Below are positions 1 through 8,004 of a DNA stretch of 64,000 nt, piece by piece (position 1 is the first letter of the stretch; the number at the start of each line of letters is the position of its first letter). The stretch comes from Sneathiella sp. HT1-7 (lineage in GTDB: Bacteria; Pseudomonadota; Alphaproteobacteria; Sneathiellales; Sneathiellaceae). Below the pieces are notes generated by a model. It made no database searches and had not been told where the DNA came from. It saw only the letters and a program-made list of their open reading frames with translations. A program made the position numbers and the translations under genes. The DNA is taken from positions 850,802 through 914,801 of the forward strand of contig NZ_JAJFZN010000002.1 of assembly GCF_020731145.1 (NCBI RefSeq). The letters run 5' to 3'.

Positions 1-1275
1 ATCAACCGCGAGTTTGATGTCCTCCGTGATTCGAGTGCCGATCATCTCGAGATTCTTCTCTTGCGCATGATTTTGTATCAGAACATAGGCGTCGGCCACC
101 ATGCCGGCGAGGGGGGTAGGCACAATCTCGATCGGGATTTTATCGCTCTCGATGCGGGCGATATCCAGAATGTCTTCGATTAGGCTCAACAGATGCTTAC
201 CGGAATTCAGGATGTCACCGACATACTCCCGGTATTTATCACTGATCGGACCAAAGGTTTCAAGGCCAATGACTTCGGCAAAACCGATAATGGCGTTGAG
301 CGGCGTGCGCAGTTCATGACTCATATTGGCAAGGAATGTATCCTTGGCTTTTGCAGATTCTAGTGCTTTCTTAGCAGTTACTTCCAACTGCATGTTTTTC
401 TTGGTAATTTCGTTAATCGCCTGTTCCAGGTCGGCTTTCGAGGACATAGCCTCGTCCTCCGCGAGAAGGCGCGCAGTGATATCGTCGCTCGTCCCGCGAT
501 AGCCGACAAATCGACCTTTGTCATCGAAAACGGGAACACCGGACATATTGAAAATCTTGTAAGCGCCGCTGGTGTCCTGAATTTCAAGCGGGATCGAGCG
601 GAATGGCACATGCTGTTTCATGGCGCTCTCGGCCCGATTACTACCATCTGCCTCCGGTTTGAACACGCCTAGATCGGCAAGGCTCTTGCCTTTCAGCAAC
701 ATCGGCGGCAGGCCCACGGCCTGTACGGCCCGGTCAGAAACAAATGTTAATTGTCCATCCGCATTTGTTTCCCAGATCCAGTCAGAGGCCGCGCGGGTAA
801 TGTCAAGAAACCGTCGCTTTTCTTCTCTCAATTTGGCTTCCGCATTAACCTGGCGGGTGGAATTGATGAAGCTGCCGCAAATGGCGATCAATTGATCATC
901 GTCATCAAAAATCGGGAAATGACGGGAAAGAAAATATTCAGGTTCTTTCCCGGTCATGAGCGCGAGCTGCCGGGTTTCGGTTTCATGCGTCTCGGCGATA
1001 CGGATGACGATGTCGAGATGATCCTGCGGCAGGGTCGGGAGGATTTTATCCTCTACTCGCTGCGCGGCACCGGGGCGAAAATGTGTACGATATCCGCTGT
1101 TGGCGTATATAACAGTCCCATCCGGGCGTGCCATATACATCGGGGGGGCTTGTTCGAAAACAGCGTCAAAAAACTCCCGGCTGATAATACCCTGCATCGA
1201 CGAGTTATCTGAGCCGTTGTTGTTTTTGGCATCGGTATGAAGCGATACAACGCTTCCTTGCCCCCGTTCCGTCAT
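1..1275 (-). CDS. PAS-domain sensor histidine kinase (3' end beyond window)
   Basis: Membrane-free hybrid-type sensor kinase read from 1275 down to the window edge without a stop, 425 codons visible. Residues about 30–140 and 155–270 look like two PAS domains, followed by a short coiled coil and a HisKA dimerisation domain. The H-box SHELRTP puts the phospho-accepting histidine at residue 320. The ATPase domain lies outside the window. The ATG at 1275 is preceded directly by an in-frame TAA, so the gene cannot start earlier; the Shine-Dalgarno is weak. No transmembrane segment is visible, so it probably senses a cytoplasmic signal through PAS. The partner regulator is not in view. Confidence 0.85.
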   Translation of the reverse strand, partial: MTERGQGSVVSLHTDAKNNNGSDNSSMQGIISREFFDAVFEQAPPMYMARPDGTVIYANSGYRTHFRPGAAQRVEDKILPTLPQDHLDIVIRIAETHETETRQLALMTGKEPEYFLSRHFPIFDDDDQLIAICGSFINSTRQVNAEAKLREEKRRFLDITRAASDWIWETNADGQLTFVSDRAVQAVGLPPMLLKGKSLADLGVFKPEADGSNRAESAMKQHVPFRSIPLEIQDTSGAYKIFNMSGVPVFDDKGRFVGYRGTSDDITARLLAEDEAMSSKADLEQAINEITKKNMQLEVTAKKALESAKAKDTFLANMSHELRTPLNAIIGFAEVIGLETFGPISDKYREYVGDILNSGKHLLSLIEDILDIARIESDKIPIEIVPTPLAGMVADAYVLIQNHAQEKNLEMIGTRITEDIKLAVD

Positions 1276-1334
1276 TTACTCAATACATGCAATCCGACAT
1301 GTTCCCTTGTACGCATTTACACCACACGCGAAAA

Positions 1335-2486
1335 TCATAAGTAAACCCGGTCGTCATCAAGATCGGCATCGAGTTGTTCAACAATTTCCGTATAGTCACG
1401 CTCCAACTGCCAGAAGCGTAACGTCATTTTCGCGTTCTTTGTAGAAATTTTATCATAAAATTTCATAATAATCTCTACTTCTTCCGGTCGTGTTGACTTT
1501 TTTATTGTTTTATTGTGGGAAATATTGCGGGTTAGAAGGTAAATAGTGGAAAAAGAGTTTCGGCTGAACTCCAGCGCCTTGAGGACGACGATCAAAGCCT
1601 CGGCATTGGGATCATAGATAAATCGGCTGATTTTCCGGTAATCCAGCCCGGAAAGTTCTGCAAGGCCGATCACAAACAGCCGTATCTGACGACCGCGCAA
1701 GGATTGCACCAGAAATTTCTCGTTCAGCTCTTTGCGTTTCGATAGTTCAGCAATCAGTTTGTCCGCGTTGGAACTTTTCTCATCGATATCATAGCGATAT
1801 TCAGTTTTCGCCGCCGCGACGATCTTCTCATTGAGCTCCAACTCGTCAATCTCGAAATTCTCCAGGATATGTCGGCGCAGCGCCGCCGATACCCACCAGA
1901 ACATCTTATGGGCAAGATCCGAGGGGATGTCGTGCCGCGCGATCAACGGTTCCTGAAAGCGGTCAATACGGCGGGATTCCTCGACCAGATATTCCATGCT
2001 GTCGCGGGAGATCTTGGCGTCACCATTTTCGATCAGATGAGAAATCACATCCTCGTCGCCGTGGCTGATGAGCATATCGCTTAGCGTCGTGTTCAGGTCG
2101 TCCCGCTCGGCAATGGCGAGCATATGCTCCTTCCCGCGGTTCTGGATAATTTCGATCAGGTCGGGTTCCGCCAGGAGATGACTCTTGAACAGAATAGGGC
2201 GGGCAACTTCAATTTCGTCATTAGCTAGCAGCGTAATCAACCCATGGGGCACATTCTCATGATCTGCCAGTTCCTCTGCCAAATTCTGGCGCAGCGTTGT
2301 TTCAATCTCAGTGAGAAGCTTTGTCAGAATGCTGACAATGAGCGCATGTTCTTGCTCGCTCAAACGCTCTTCGTCCTGCATGAACAGATCGCTGATGTTA
2401 TTGAAGAGCTGATGGCGGCCGCGCTTGCTACTGTCTTTCGACAGAGCAACCAATCTGGCGAGCTCATCATCGTGACCTTCAGTCAT
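1335..2486 (-). CDS. DUF2336 domain protein
   Basis: Cytoplasmic, almost entirely helical 383-residue protein of the DUF2336 family, which is common in alphaproteobacteria and has no established biochemical role. The helical repeats resemble HEAT-type scaffolding, and I see no catalytic motif. The ATG at 2486 is chosen because a GGA-rich Shine-Dalgarno precedes it; an in-frame TTG at 2543 would add 19 residues. It lies between a PAS kinase and a MarR regulator near flagellar genes. A perfect CtrA-type box about 150 bases upstream (2637–2651) suggests cell-cycle or motility control. Family assignment is from sequence pattern only. Confidence 0.7.
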   Translation of the reverse strand: MTEGHDDELARLVALSKDSSKRGRHQLFNNISDLFMQDEERLSEQEHALIVSILTKLLTEIETTLRQNLAEELADHENVPHGLITLLANDEIEVARPILFKSHLLAEPDLIEIIQNRGKEHMLAIAERDDLNTTLSDMLISHGDEDVISHLIENGDAKISRDSMEYLVEESRRIDRFQEPLIARHDIPSDLAHKMFWWVSAALRRHILENFEIDELELNEKIVAAAKTEYRYDIDEKSSNADKLIAELSKRKELNEKFLVQSLRGRQIRLFVIGLAELSGLDYRKISRFIYDPNAEALIVVLKALEFSRNSFSTIYLLTRNISHNKTIKKSTRPEEVEIIMKFYDKISTKNAKMTLRFWQLERDYTEIVEQLDADLDDDRVYL

Positions 2487-2636
2487 GTTAATTCCGTTTC
2501 CATCTTTTGATACCGGCCCATCGTGATCACCGGTTTTGTCCAAGACGGGTTAATTCAGGCAGGCCCGACATACCCGGCAGGACGATTTTTTTGCCCGTAC
2601 AAGTCGATATTAACGTGTCAACATGCGGCATTGACA

Positions 2637-2651
2637 TTAAATTCCCGTTAA
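2637..2651. promoter_or_regulatory. CtrA-type binding box
   Basis: The sequence TTAA-ATTCCCG-TTAA is an exact match to the CtrA full-site consensus TTAA-N7-TTAA. It sits about 150 bases upstream of the DUF2336 start and 280 bases upstream of the MarR-family gene, so the target is not certain. CtrA controls flagellar and cell-cycle genes in many alphaproteobacteria; function here is inferred. Confidence 0.55.
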
Positions 2652-2793
2652 TTGCGCGACCCATTCCGCCAAAAAGTGGTGACGTTTCCATAATTTTGCC
2701 GTGAACAGAAGTATTATTCTATCTCACTTTGGCATTGATGAAAGCTGTGCAATGATTGAAATCACCATAAAAACGATGATTTTCGGAGGATTT

Positions 2794-2928
2794 ATGTCGA
2801 TATCTCCTCTAGTTCGTCAAGAATTTTTAACATTTTACAATTCGTTAAGATTGTCAGGGCAGAATAAGCCAGATTTCCGAGAGCATAATTTTTCAATAAT
2901 GCGTATACCCGTTGATTTAAGGAAATAA
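2794..2928 (+). CDS. Possible small ORF, 44 residues
   Basis: An ATG preceded at a good distance by GGAGG opens a 44-residue frame that ends one base before the GTG of the MarR-family gene. The product has no recognisable domain, and its codon choice is that of the AT-rich spacer. The strong ribosome site and tight spacing are the only support. It may be a leader peptide, or chance. Confidence 0.2.
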   Translation: MSISPLVRQEFLTFYNSLRLSGQNKPDFREHNFSIMRIPVDLRK

Positions 2929-2929
2929 T

Positions 2930-3382
2930 GTGACTGAAGAATATCATGAGCTCACCAGGTTGATTGAGCGGCTCCACCGCCGCTTTCTCGATGTTTTACG
3001 GACAGAGCTGACACTTATGGAGATTACGGACATCAACGCCGTTCAGGCCCTGCTTCTTGCCAATATTGGCGATGAGGAAATCAATGTCCGCGAGCTTATG
3101 TCCCGCGGATATTACCAGGGATCTAATGCGTCCTACAATCTGAAAAAGCTTGTTGAAATGGGCTATCTTCTTCAGGAAAAATCGGAACGTGACCGGCGCG
3201 CTACAATGATTAAGCTCTCTGAAAAGGGGCTTGATATGGTCGAAAAACTAACTTTGGTGGAACAGAAGCAGTCGGACCTTCTCGCGCGTTCCAATCCGGC
3301 GCCCGACATTGCCGAAACCCGCAAGCATTTGCGGCAGATTGAGCGAATCTGGACGGATTATATACAGTATGGCGCCCAGTAG
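2930..3382 (+). CDS. MarR-family regulator, LdtR-like
   Basis: Winged-helix transcription regulator of 150 residues. The central part (about residues 45–105) carries the MarR DNA-binding fold, with a recognition-helix region reading GYYQGSNASYNLKKLVE and a wing with the DRRAT pattern. The glycine- and tyrosine-rich helix is the type seen in the alphaproteobacterial LdtR-like subgroup, which in Liberibacter controls a transpeptidase gene and stress tolerance; extending that role here is inference. The GTG start at 2930 has AAGGA six bases upstream. It stands alone ahead of the flagellar block. Confidence 0.75.
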   Translation: MTEEYHELTRLIERLHRRFLDVLRTELTLMEITDINAVQALLLANIGDEEINVRELMSRGYYQGSNASYNLKKLVEMGYLLQEKSERDRRATMIKLSEKGLDMVEKLTLVEQKQSDLLARSNPAPDIAETRKHLRQIERIWTDYIQYGAQ

Positions 3383-3468
3383 CAGCCTCATCTCTTCCCA
3401 TTTTAATACCGATTAACGCCCGATTTTTCTCCTATTAGAACTACCTAAGGTGGGATGGGTGGTGGGCG

Positions 3469-3483
3469 TTAACTTTTTGTTAA
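3469..3483. promoter_or_regulatory. CtrA-type binding box ahead of flaG-like gene
   Basis: TTAA-CTTTTTG-TTAA matches the CtrA full site exactly and lies 87 bases upstream of the flaG-like start. A half site (TTAA at 3412) is nearby. The distance suits direct activation of the flaG-like gene. Binding is inferred from sequence alone. Confidence 0.6.
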
Positions 3484-3569
3484 GAAATTTCAGCTAGCTT
3501 TGTGACTTGCGGTTCGCCGTGAATAGAATATTTGAGTTTATTTAAGCCCTGAAGGAGAGGAGTTGCGTT

Positions 3570-3938
3570 ATGGACGTAACCCCATTCGGAAAACAAAACG
3601 CGATACTTTCCACGCCGCAGACCGGTGCTTCCGCTGCGAACCATAATACTTTGGCCAAGTCTACGCGCGATGATAGGTCTCTGTCGCTGGCGTCAGATGC
3701 TAACGTTACGGACCCCGTAAAGCGTGCGGAAGAGGCCATTGGCGGTTTCTTCGCTGATTCGAATTACCCTTCCGGTCGCTTTTCGATTGATCAGGACAAA
3801 GAAAGCGGCAGATATGTTTATCGTCTTATCGATCGCAATACGGACGAAGTGTTGAAGCAGTTCCCCGGTGATTACGTGCTGCGACGCGTTGCCTATTATC
3901 GCGAATTGCAGGGTCTCGCCGTTAACAGCGAAGTCTGA
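3570..3938 (+). CDS. flaG: FlaG-like flagellar protein
   Basis: A 122-residue protein with a low-complexity N-terminus (1–50) and a conserved C-terminal half. That half carries the FlaG pattern of a beta hairpin ending in a Val-Tyr-Arg-Leu-Ile-Asp-Arg segment, followed by an Asp-Glu-Val-Leu-Lys-Gln-Phe-Pro helix start (about residues 72–105). FlaG proteins influence filament length or filament assembly in polar flagella; the exact role is unsettled. The ATG has a GGAGAGG ribosome site. It converges with the flgN-like gene, 19 bases away, and has a CtrA box upstream. Confidence 0.65.
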   Translation: MDVTPFGKQNAILSTPQTGASAANHNTLAKSTRDDRSLSLASDANVTDPVKRAEEAIGGFFADSNYPSGRFSIDQDKESGRYVYRLIDRNTDEVLKQFPGDYVLRRVAYYRELQGLAVNSEV

Positions 3939-3957
3939 AAGCCGCCCCATTTCCCTC

Positions 3958-4431
3958 TCAAATAACCTGATTGATGGCAATCGCGCCGTTTATTGTGCGC
4001 GCGTTCCTGTTCGATAAAGGATTGGCAACGCTTGCGCGGGACGTATAGGCGCTTGGCGGCGCTTTTTTCTTTGCCACCTCATCCGCGACTGACTTAACCA
4101 GACCTTCCGTGACTGTTCTGGCGGTAGAGAGTTTCCTGAAATGGCGATCAAGAATGCCATAGAAGATTTCGCTCGTCTGCTTGAGGTGGTCGATGTCTGC
4201 CTTGGGAAACGCCTTGAAGGCATCCGGGTTCTTTTTCACGAGAGACATCTGCTGGTTATAGATCGCGATTAGGCGGGTTTTTTCATTCAGTGTTGCCTTG
4301 AAGCCATCCGGATTATTCTCATGGAGGAGCTTGTTCTCTTGCTCAAGAATGTCACTCAGCCGCGCGATTAGGCGGGCCAATGCTTCGGGGCTCATCAGAA
4401 TTGGGCCGCTGGTTTGGGTGTCTACGGTCAT
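3958..4431 (-). CDS. FlgN-like flagellar export chaperone
   Basis: A 157-residue, mostly helical acidic/basic protein, last gene of the flgI–cheL operon and three bases downstream of cheL. The N-terminal 100 residues form long heptad-rich helices of the FlgN/FliT chaperone type, which keep hook-associated proteins export-competent in the cytoplasm; the C-terminus is a disordered basic tail. Caulobacter places a similar small gene (flbY) at this position. Assignment rests on helical pattern plus operon position, so a different small flagellar role is possible. Confidence 0.6.
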   Translation of the reverse strand: MTVDTQTSGPILMSPEALARLIARLSDILEQENKLLHENNPDGFKATLNEKTRLIAIYNQQMSLVKKNPDAFKAFPKADIDHLKQTSEIFYGILDRHFRKLSTARTVTEGLVKSVADEVAKKKAPPSAYTSRASVANPLSNRNARTINGAIAINQVI

Positions 4432-4434
4432 CTT

Positions 4435-4743
4435 TTATACCTCCTGCAGTGCCAGCATTTCGCGATAAACAGCATCGGCAATGCCGACGCTGCTATTGCG
4501 GCTCATGGACTTGGCATGTTCATCGTTGAGCATGGAACGGAACATCTTTTCGGATTCGCCGCCACCAAAGGTCTTGTCTACCTCCAGTCCTGAGGACATG
4601 GAGTTCAGAACCTGACTAAGAAAGAAGGCCTCAAACTCGATGGCGGTTTGCCTTATCTTCTCGTTTTCTCCTGCGCCGCCATTTTTGCCGTTCGCGCCGG
4701 TATCGACGATAAAGTTCGGATTCGTAGCTTGAATATTGGTCAT
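4435..4743 (-). CDS. cheL: Rod-binding protein (CheL / FlgJ N-domain)
   Basis: At 102 residues it matches only the N-terminal rod-binding domain of FlgJ and lacks the C-terminal muramidase found in gammaproteobacteria, as is normal for the alphaproteobacterial CheL form. The FEAFFLSQVLNSM core and the MFRSMLNDEHAK helix are the diagnostic parts. It should act as a scaffold for rod assembly in the periplasm; peptidoglycan cutting would need another enzyme. Its ATG overlaps the flgI stop by one base, so translation is coupled. Confidence 0.85.
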   Translation of the reverse strand: MTNIQATNPNFIVDTGANGKNGGAGENEKIRQTAIEFEAFFLSQVLNSMSSGLEVDKTFGGGESEKMFRSMLNDEHAKSMSRNSSVGIADAVYREMLALQEV

Positions 4744-5903
4744 TACATTAACTCGATATCAGCCTGCAGAGCACCTGCGGCCTTGATTGCCTGAAGGATG
4801 GAGATCATATCTCGCGGACCAATGCCGAGTGCGTTCAGTCCGTCAACAAGATCCTGAAGGCGGACACCTTCTTTCAGGATGGTTAGCTTTTTGTCACTGT
4901 CATCATCCACCTCGATATTGGTCCGCGGGACAACAACAGTTTCGCCTGTTTCAGAGAAGGGGGCCGGTTGCGAGACTTGCGGTGTCTCGGTAATACGCAC
5001 CGTCAGGTTCCCCTGGGCGATAGCGACTGTATCTACCTTGACCTCGCTGCCGATCACGATAATGCCGGATTGTTCGTCAATGACGACACGGGCGGTCTGG
5101 TCGGGGTTGACCTGCAATTGTTCAATATCCGCCAGCAAATCGACCATATTATCGCGCTCACTGCCCGCAAGATTAAGGACAACCGTTGACGGATCAGTTG
5201 GTTCCGCGACCGGCTTGCCAATATATTTATTAATCGCGCCGGCGATCCGGCGGGAGGTGGTCAGATCCGGATTACGAAGAGAAATACGCAGGCTTGTCAG
5301 AGACGCGAGATCAAAGCCGAGTTCGCGTTCAACGATCGCCCCGTTTACAACGCGGGCTGTCGTCGGGACACCACGGGTAATGCTTTCCGCTGCGCCACCG
5401 GCGGCAAATCCGGCAACGGTCAGCGTGCCTTGCGCGACCGCATAAACTTCACCATCAGCTGCCATCAGAGGTGTTACGACCAGCGTTCCGCCCATCAGGT
5501 TTGTGGCGTCGCCCAAGGAGCTGACAACGATATCGATTTTCGTACCCTGACGCTGAAACGGGGGCAGGGTGGCCGTTACAACCACCGCCGCAACGTTCTT
5601 CGTCTTTAGCGTTTCACCACTTGTGTTTACGCCGAGGCGCTCCAGCATGGCGGTTAGGCTTTGCTCGGTAAACGGTGAGTTGGACAGAGAGTCTCCTGTT
5701 CCGTTCAGCCCGACAACTAGACCGTAACCAACCAGGATGTTGTCTCGAATACCTTCGAATTCGGCGATATCTTTTACGCGCGAAGCGGCATTGGCCGCGT
5801 CAAACGACCAGAATAGGCAGCTAAGTGCGACAAAAACGGCCGTCAAATGCCGTGATTTTACCTTCAACTGAGCTGAGATATGTTGGACTAATTTCAAGGC
5901 CAT
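4743..5903 (-). CDS. flgI: Flagellar P-ring protein FlgI
   Basis: FlgI forms the P ring around the flagellar rod in the peptidoglycan layer. The 386-residue product has a signal peptide (about 1–40, ending in AANA-A) and the usual FlgI sequence from RVKDIAEFEGIRDN to the C-terminal DLVDGLNALGIGPRD region. The ATG at 5903 is preferred over a TTG at 5930 that would add nine residues. First gene of a three-gene operon (flgI–cheL–flgN-like) with a sigma-54 promoter about 55 bases upstream. It is divergent from fliX, as in Caulobacter. Confidence 0.95.
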   Translation of the reverse strand: MALKLVQHISAQLKVKSRHLTAVFVALSCLFWSFDAANAASRVKDIAEFEGIRDNILVGYGLVVGLNGTGDSLSNSPFTEQSLTAMLERLGVNTSGETLKTKNVAAVVVTATLPPFQRQGTKIDIVVSSLGDATNLMGGTLVVTPLMAADGEVYAVAQGTLTVAGFAAGGAAESITRGVPTTARVVNGAIVERELGFDLASLTSLRISLRNPDLTTSRRIAGAINKYIGKPVAEPTDPSTVVLNLAGSERDNMVDLLADIEQLQVNPDQTARVVIDEQSGIIVIGSEVKVDTVAIAQGNLTVRITETPQVSQPAPFSETGETVVVPRTNIEVDDDSDKKLTILKEGVRLQDLVDGLNALGIGPRDMISILQAIKAAGALQADIELM

Positions 5904-5955
5904 CAATAAATTCCGTTCTTCGATATCCAAAATTTTCTAATTTCAGGATTAGTAA

Positions 5956-5971
5956 AGCGAAAAACGTGCCA
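5956..5971 (-). promoter_or_regulatory. Sigma-54 promoter for flgI operon
   Basis: On the minus strand the sequence is TGGCACG-TTTT-TCGCT, with the GG and GC doublets ten bases apart as required for sigma-54. Only one position of the -12 element (TCGC for TTGC) departs from consensus. Transcription would begin near 5945, about 40 bases before the flgI ATG. Sigma-54 control of hook/ring genes agrees with the FliX gene next door, since FliX regulates the sigma-54 activator FlbD in Caulobacter. Confidence 0.65.
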
Positions 5972-6137
5972 GTTTCTTTGTTGATTAATATGTTGATTTA
6001 TATGGATAAAATTACAATACTCTTGCAAAGTCGGGAAAACGGGGCAATATCTTCCCCTTGACCGGGAAAGAATGTCCCTTGAGAATGGAATTCGGCAATA
6101 TTTGTCATTTCAGAAGTGACGGGGTAACGGTTCTAAT

Positions 6138-6557
6138 ATGAAAGTGGGCGGATCAGGTCGGGCAACTGCGGCATCCGGCAGCAAAGGCGGCAAGGCGTCG
6201 CAAAAATCCGGCGAAAAATTTTCGGTTGAAAGTGACGCGGTGGAAGCTGCGGTTGGCGGTGGTGTCTCTTCATCTTCTCCTATTGGCTCAATTGACGCAT
6301 TGGTCGCCCTGCAAGGGGTTGATGACAGATTGCCGAAAGGGAACAAGAGAGCGCTGGACAAGGGGCATGATCTTCTTGAAAAACTGGAATCCATTCGCGA
6401 TGGACTGCTGATGGGGACTTTATCTGCGGACAAACTCAAGCAGCTGCAGGAAACCCTGTCCGGTTATAATGTCTCCGATGCCGATCCGGCATTGCAGCAG
6501 ATTGTCAAGGATATCGAGGTGCGGGCCGCGGTTGAACTCGCCAAATTCGGCTATTGA
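6138..6557 (+). CDS. fliX: Flagellar assembly regulator FliX
   Basis: A 139-residue protein with a Gly/Ser/Lys-rich, probably disordered N-terminus (1–50) and a conserved C-terminal helical half (about 52–139). That half begins at the SIDALVALQGVD motif and includes the LLEKLESIRDGLLMG helix typical of FliX. In Caulobacter FliX couples completion of the early basal body to the sigma-54 activator FlbD. It is divergent from the flgI operon, the conserved arrangement in related genomes. FlbD itself is not in the window. Confidence 0.85.
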   Translation: MKVGGSGRATAASGSKGGKASQKSGEKFSVESDAVEAAVGGGVSSSSPIGSIDALVALQGVDDRLPKGNKRALDKGHDLLEKLESIRDGLLMGTLSADKLKQLQETLSGYNVSDADPALQQIVKDIEVRAAVELAKFGY

Positions 6558-6742
6558 GGTTTTTTTCAAGTCGGATGATGTATTTTTATTTGATAACCCA
6601 TTGATTTTCATAAGCCCTTCATAAATATTTTATCACTATCGAATAGGTTGTTGCTAATAAAGCCGCGATCTTATATTTATTGCCGTTAATTTTTTAGATG
6701 TCCGTGTTGAGACATTTGATATATGGGAACTGGAGTCGCTTA

Positions 6743-7159
6743 ATGAACGTTCAAATTCCTGATGACTATCGCCCGTCCGAGGACGAGCCCTTCATGAATT
6801 CTCGCCAGCAAGAGTATTTTCGCGCCAAATTATTGAAATGGCGGAATGAAATACTTGCTGATGCGAACCAGACAATCCTGAGTTTGCAGGAAGAAACTGT
6901 GAAAGAGCCAGATATCGCAGATCGCGCCTCTACGGAGTCGGAACGGACGCTGGAACTACGCACTCGTGACCGGCAGCGAAAACTTATCGGCAAGATTGAT
7001 TCAGCGCTGAGGCGGATTGACGAAGGTCAGTATGGCTATTGCGTGGAGACGGGTGAGCCGATCTCCCTCAAACGGCTGGAAGCCCGTCCGGTTGCAACAC
7101 TCAGCCTGGAAGCACAGGAGCGGCATGAACGCCGTGAGAAAAGTTATCGCGACGACTAA
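6743..7159 (+). CDS. dksA: DksA-type RNA polymerase-binding factor
   Basis: DksA binds the secondary channel of RNA polymerase and, with ppGpp, retunes stable RNA and biosynthetic promoters. This 138-residue copy has the coiled-coil region (about 35–95) with a DxxDxA-like tip (DIADRAST) and the C-terminal globular domain. The zinc finger is not intact: only one cysteine (YGYC) remains and the later pair is replaced by TLSLEAQ, the usual alphaproteobacterial form. The ATG at 6743 has TGGAG eight bases upstream. The ppGpp enzyme gene rsh is at 31785. Confidence 0.9.
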   Translation: MNVQIPDDYRPSEDEPFMNSRQQEYFRAKLLKWRNEILADANQTILSLQEETVKEPDIADRASTESERTLELRTRDRQRKLIGKIDSALRRIDEGQYGYCVETGEPISLKRLEARPVATLSLEAQERHERREKSYRDD

Positions 7160-7185
7160 GCCTCCTTCAGCCAGGATAAGACAAC

Positions 7186-7217
7186 AAAAAAGCCGGTTCG
7201 ATATGAACCGGCTTTTT
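7186..7217. terminator. Bidirectional terminator between dksA and flgH
   Basis: An inverted repeat AAAAAGCCGGTTC / GAACCGGCTTTTT with a five-base loop is flanked by A and T runs, so it can stop transcription from dksA on the plus strand and from the flgF–flgG–flgA–flgH operon on the minus strand. Confidence 0.9.
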
Positions 7218-7234
7218 CTGTTTCAGGGTCTTCC

Positions 7235-7993
7235 TTAGAAGGGGAAGATGATGTCAAAGAGTTGCTGACCATAACGTCCCTGCTGGACATCGGTCAGATG
7301 ACCACGGCCACCGTAGGCAATACGGGCTTCAGCAATCTTCGCCGACTCAATCGTGTTGGAAGATGTAATATCCTCCGGCCGGACAACGCCTGTCACAGAT
7401 AGATCACGGCTTTCGAAGTTCACACGAACTTCCTGACGGCCAACAATGACCATATTCCCGTTGGGGAGAATTTGGGTGACGATGGCGGCAATCTCCATAT
7501 TGATGGTTTCGTTCCGGTTGACAGCGCCGGATCCACTAACGCTATGATCACTGCCAAGATCGATCAGGGCGCTGGCGTCGGTTCCTTCAGGAAGAATTTT
7601 GGTCACCTGTGATTCTAACCCGAGAAATCCGGCAAAACCAGCTTCCTCAGAGCTTGCCCGCGTCGTATCAGTGGAATTATTTAGCGTGGCCTTGTCCTCA
7701 ATCTCAACAAGCACGGTCACGATATCGCCGACCTGGTTTGCCCGCTGGTCCTTGAAGAAGGCCTTTGAGCCGGGCCGCCAGAGGGAGTTGGCCTGTTGCA
7801 ACACGGGTTCTGGGCGAGGCATCGGCATAGAGACCGGCTGATAGCCTTTCTGGGTGACTGGGTTCTCGATTTGGGAAAGCGGCGGCTCGCTGCCGATATT
7901 TGCGAGGCGAGTAAAGAAGTTACAGCCCGAAAGAGCGACCCCAAGACCAACCACTATAAGGAGGCGAATAATCGTTGTCATATAGTTCGTCAT
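7235..7993 (-). CDS. flgH: Flagellar L-ring lipoprotein FlgH
   Basis: FlgH builds the L ring in the outer membrane. The 252-residue product begins with a lipoprotein signal peptide whose lipobox LSGC ends at Cys24, and continues with the FlgH core (SLWRPGSKAFFKDQRA, then the GDIVTVLVEI strand and the C-terminal GQQLFDIIFPF end). The ATG at 7993 follows AGAGGAACG. It is last in the flgF–flgG–flgA–flgH operon, 11 bases after flgA, and ends in front of the bidirectional terminator. Confidence 0.95.
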   Translation of the reverse strand: MTNYMTTIIRLLIVVGLGVALSGCNFFTRLANIGSEPPLSQIENPVTQKGYQPVSMPMPRPEPVLQQANSLWRPGSKAFFKDQRANQVGDIVTVLVEIEDKATLNNSTDTTRASSEEAGFAGFLGLESQVTKILPEGTDASALIDLGSDHSVSGSGAVNRNETINMEIAAIVTQILPNGNMVIVGRQEVRVNFESRDLSVTGVVRPEDITSSNTIESAKIAEARIAYGGRGHLTDVQQGRYGQQLFDIIFPF

Positions 7994-8004
7994 GGAACGT
8001 TCCT

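Larger units (their letters stand above)
2487..2929. other. Intergenic region, DUF2336 gene / MarR gene
   Basis: This 440-base AT-rich stretch separates divergent genes. It holds a CtrA-type box at 2637–2651 and one doubtful 44-codon reading frame (2794–2928). No RNA gene or terminator was recognised. Confidence 0.5.

Noticed and set aside
5985..5999. Possible CtrA site between flgI and fliX
   Set aside because: Only one TTAA half is present; the second half reads ATTT.
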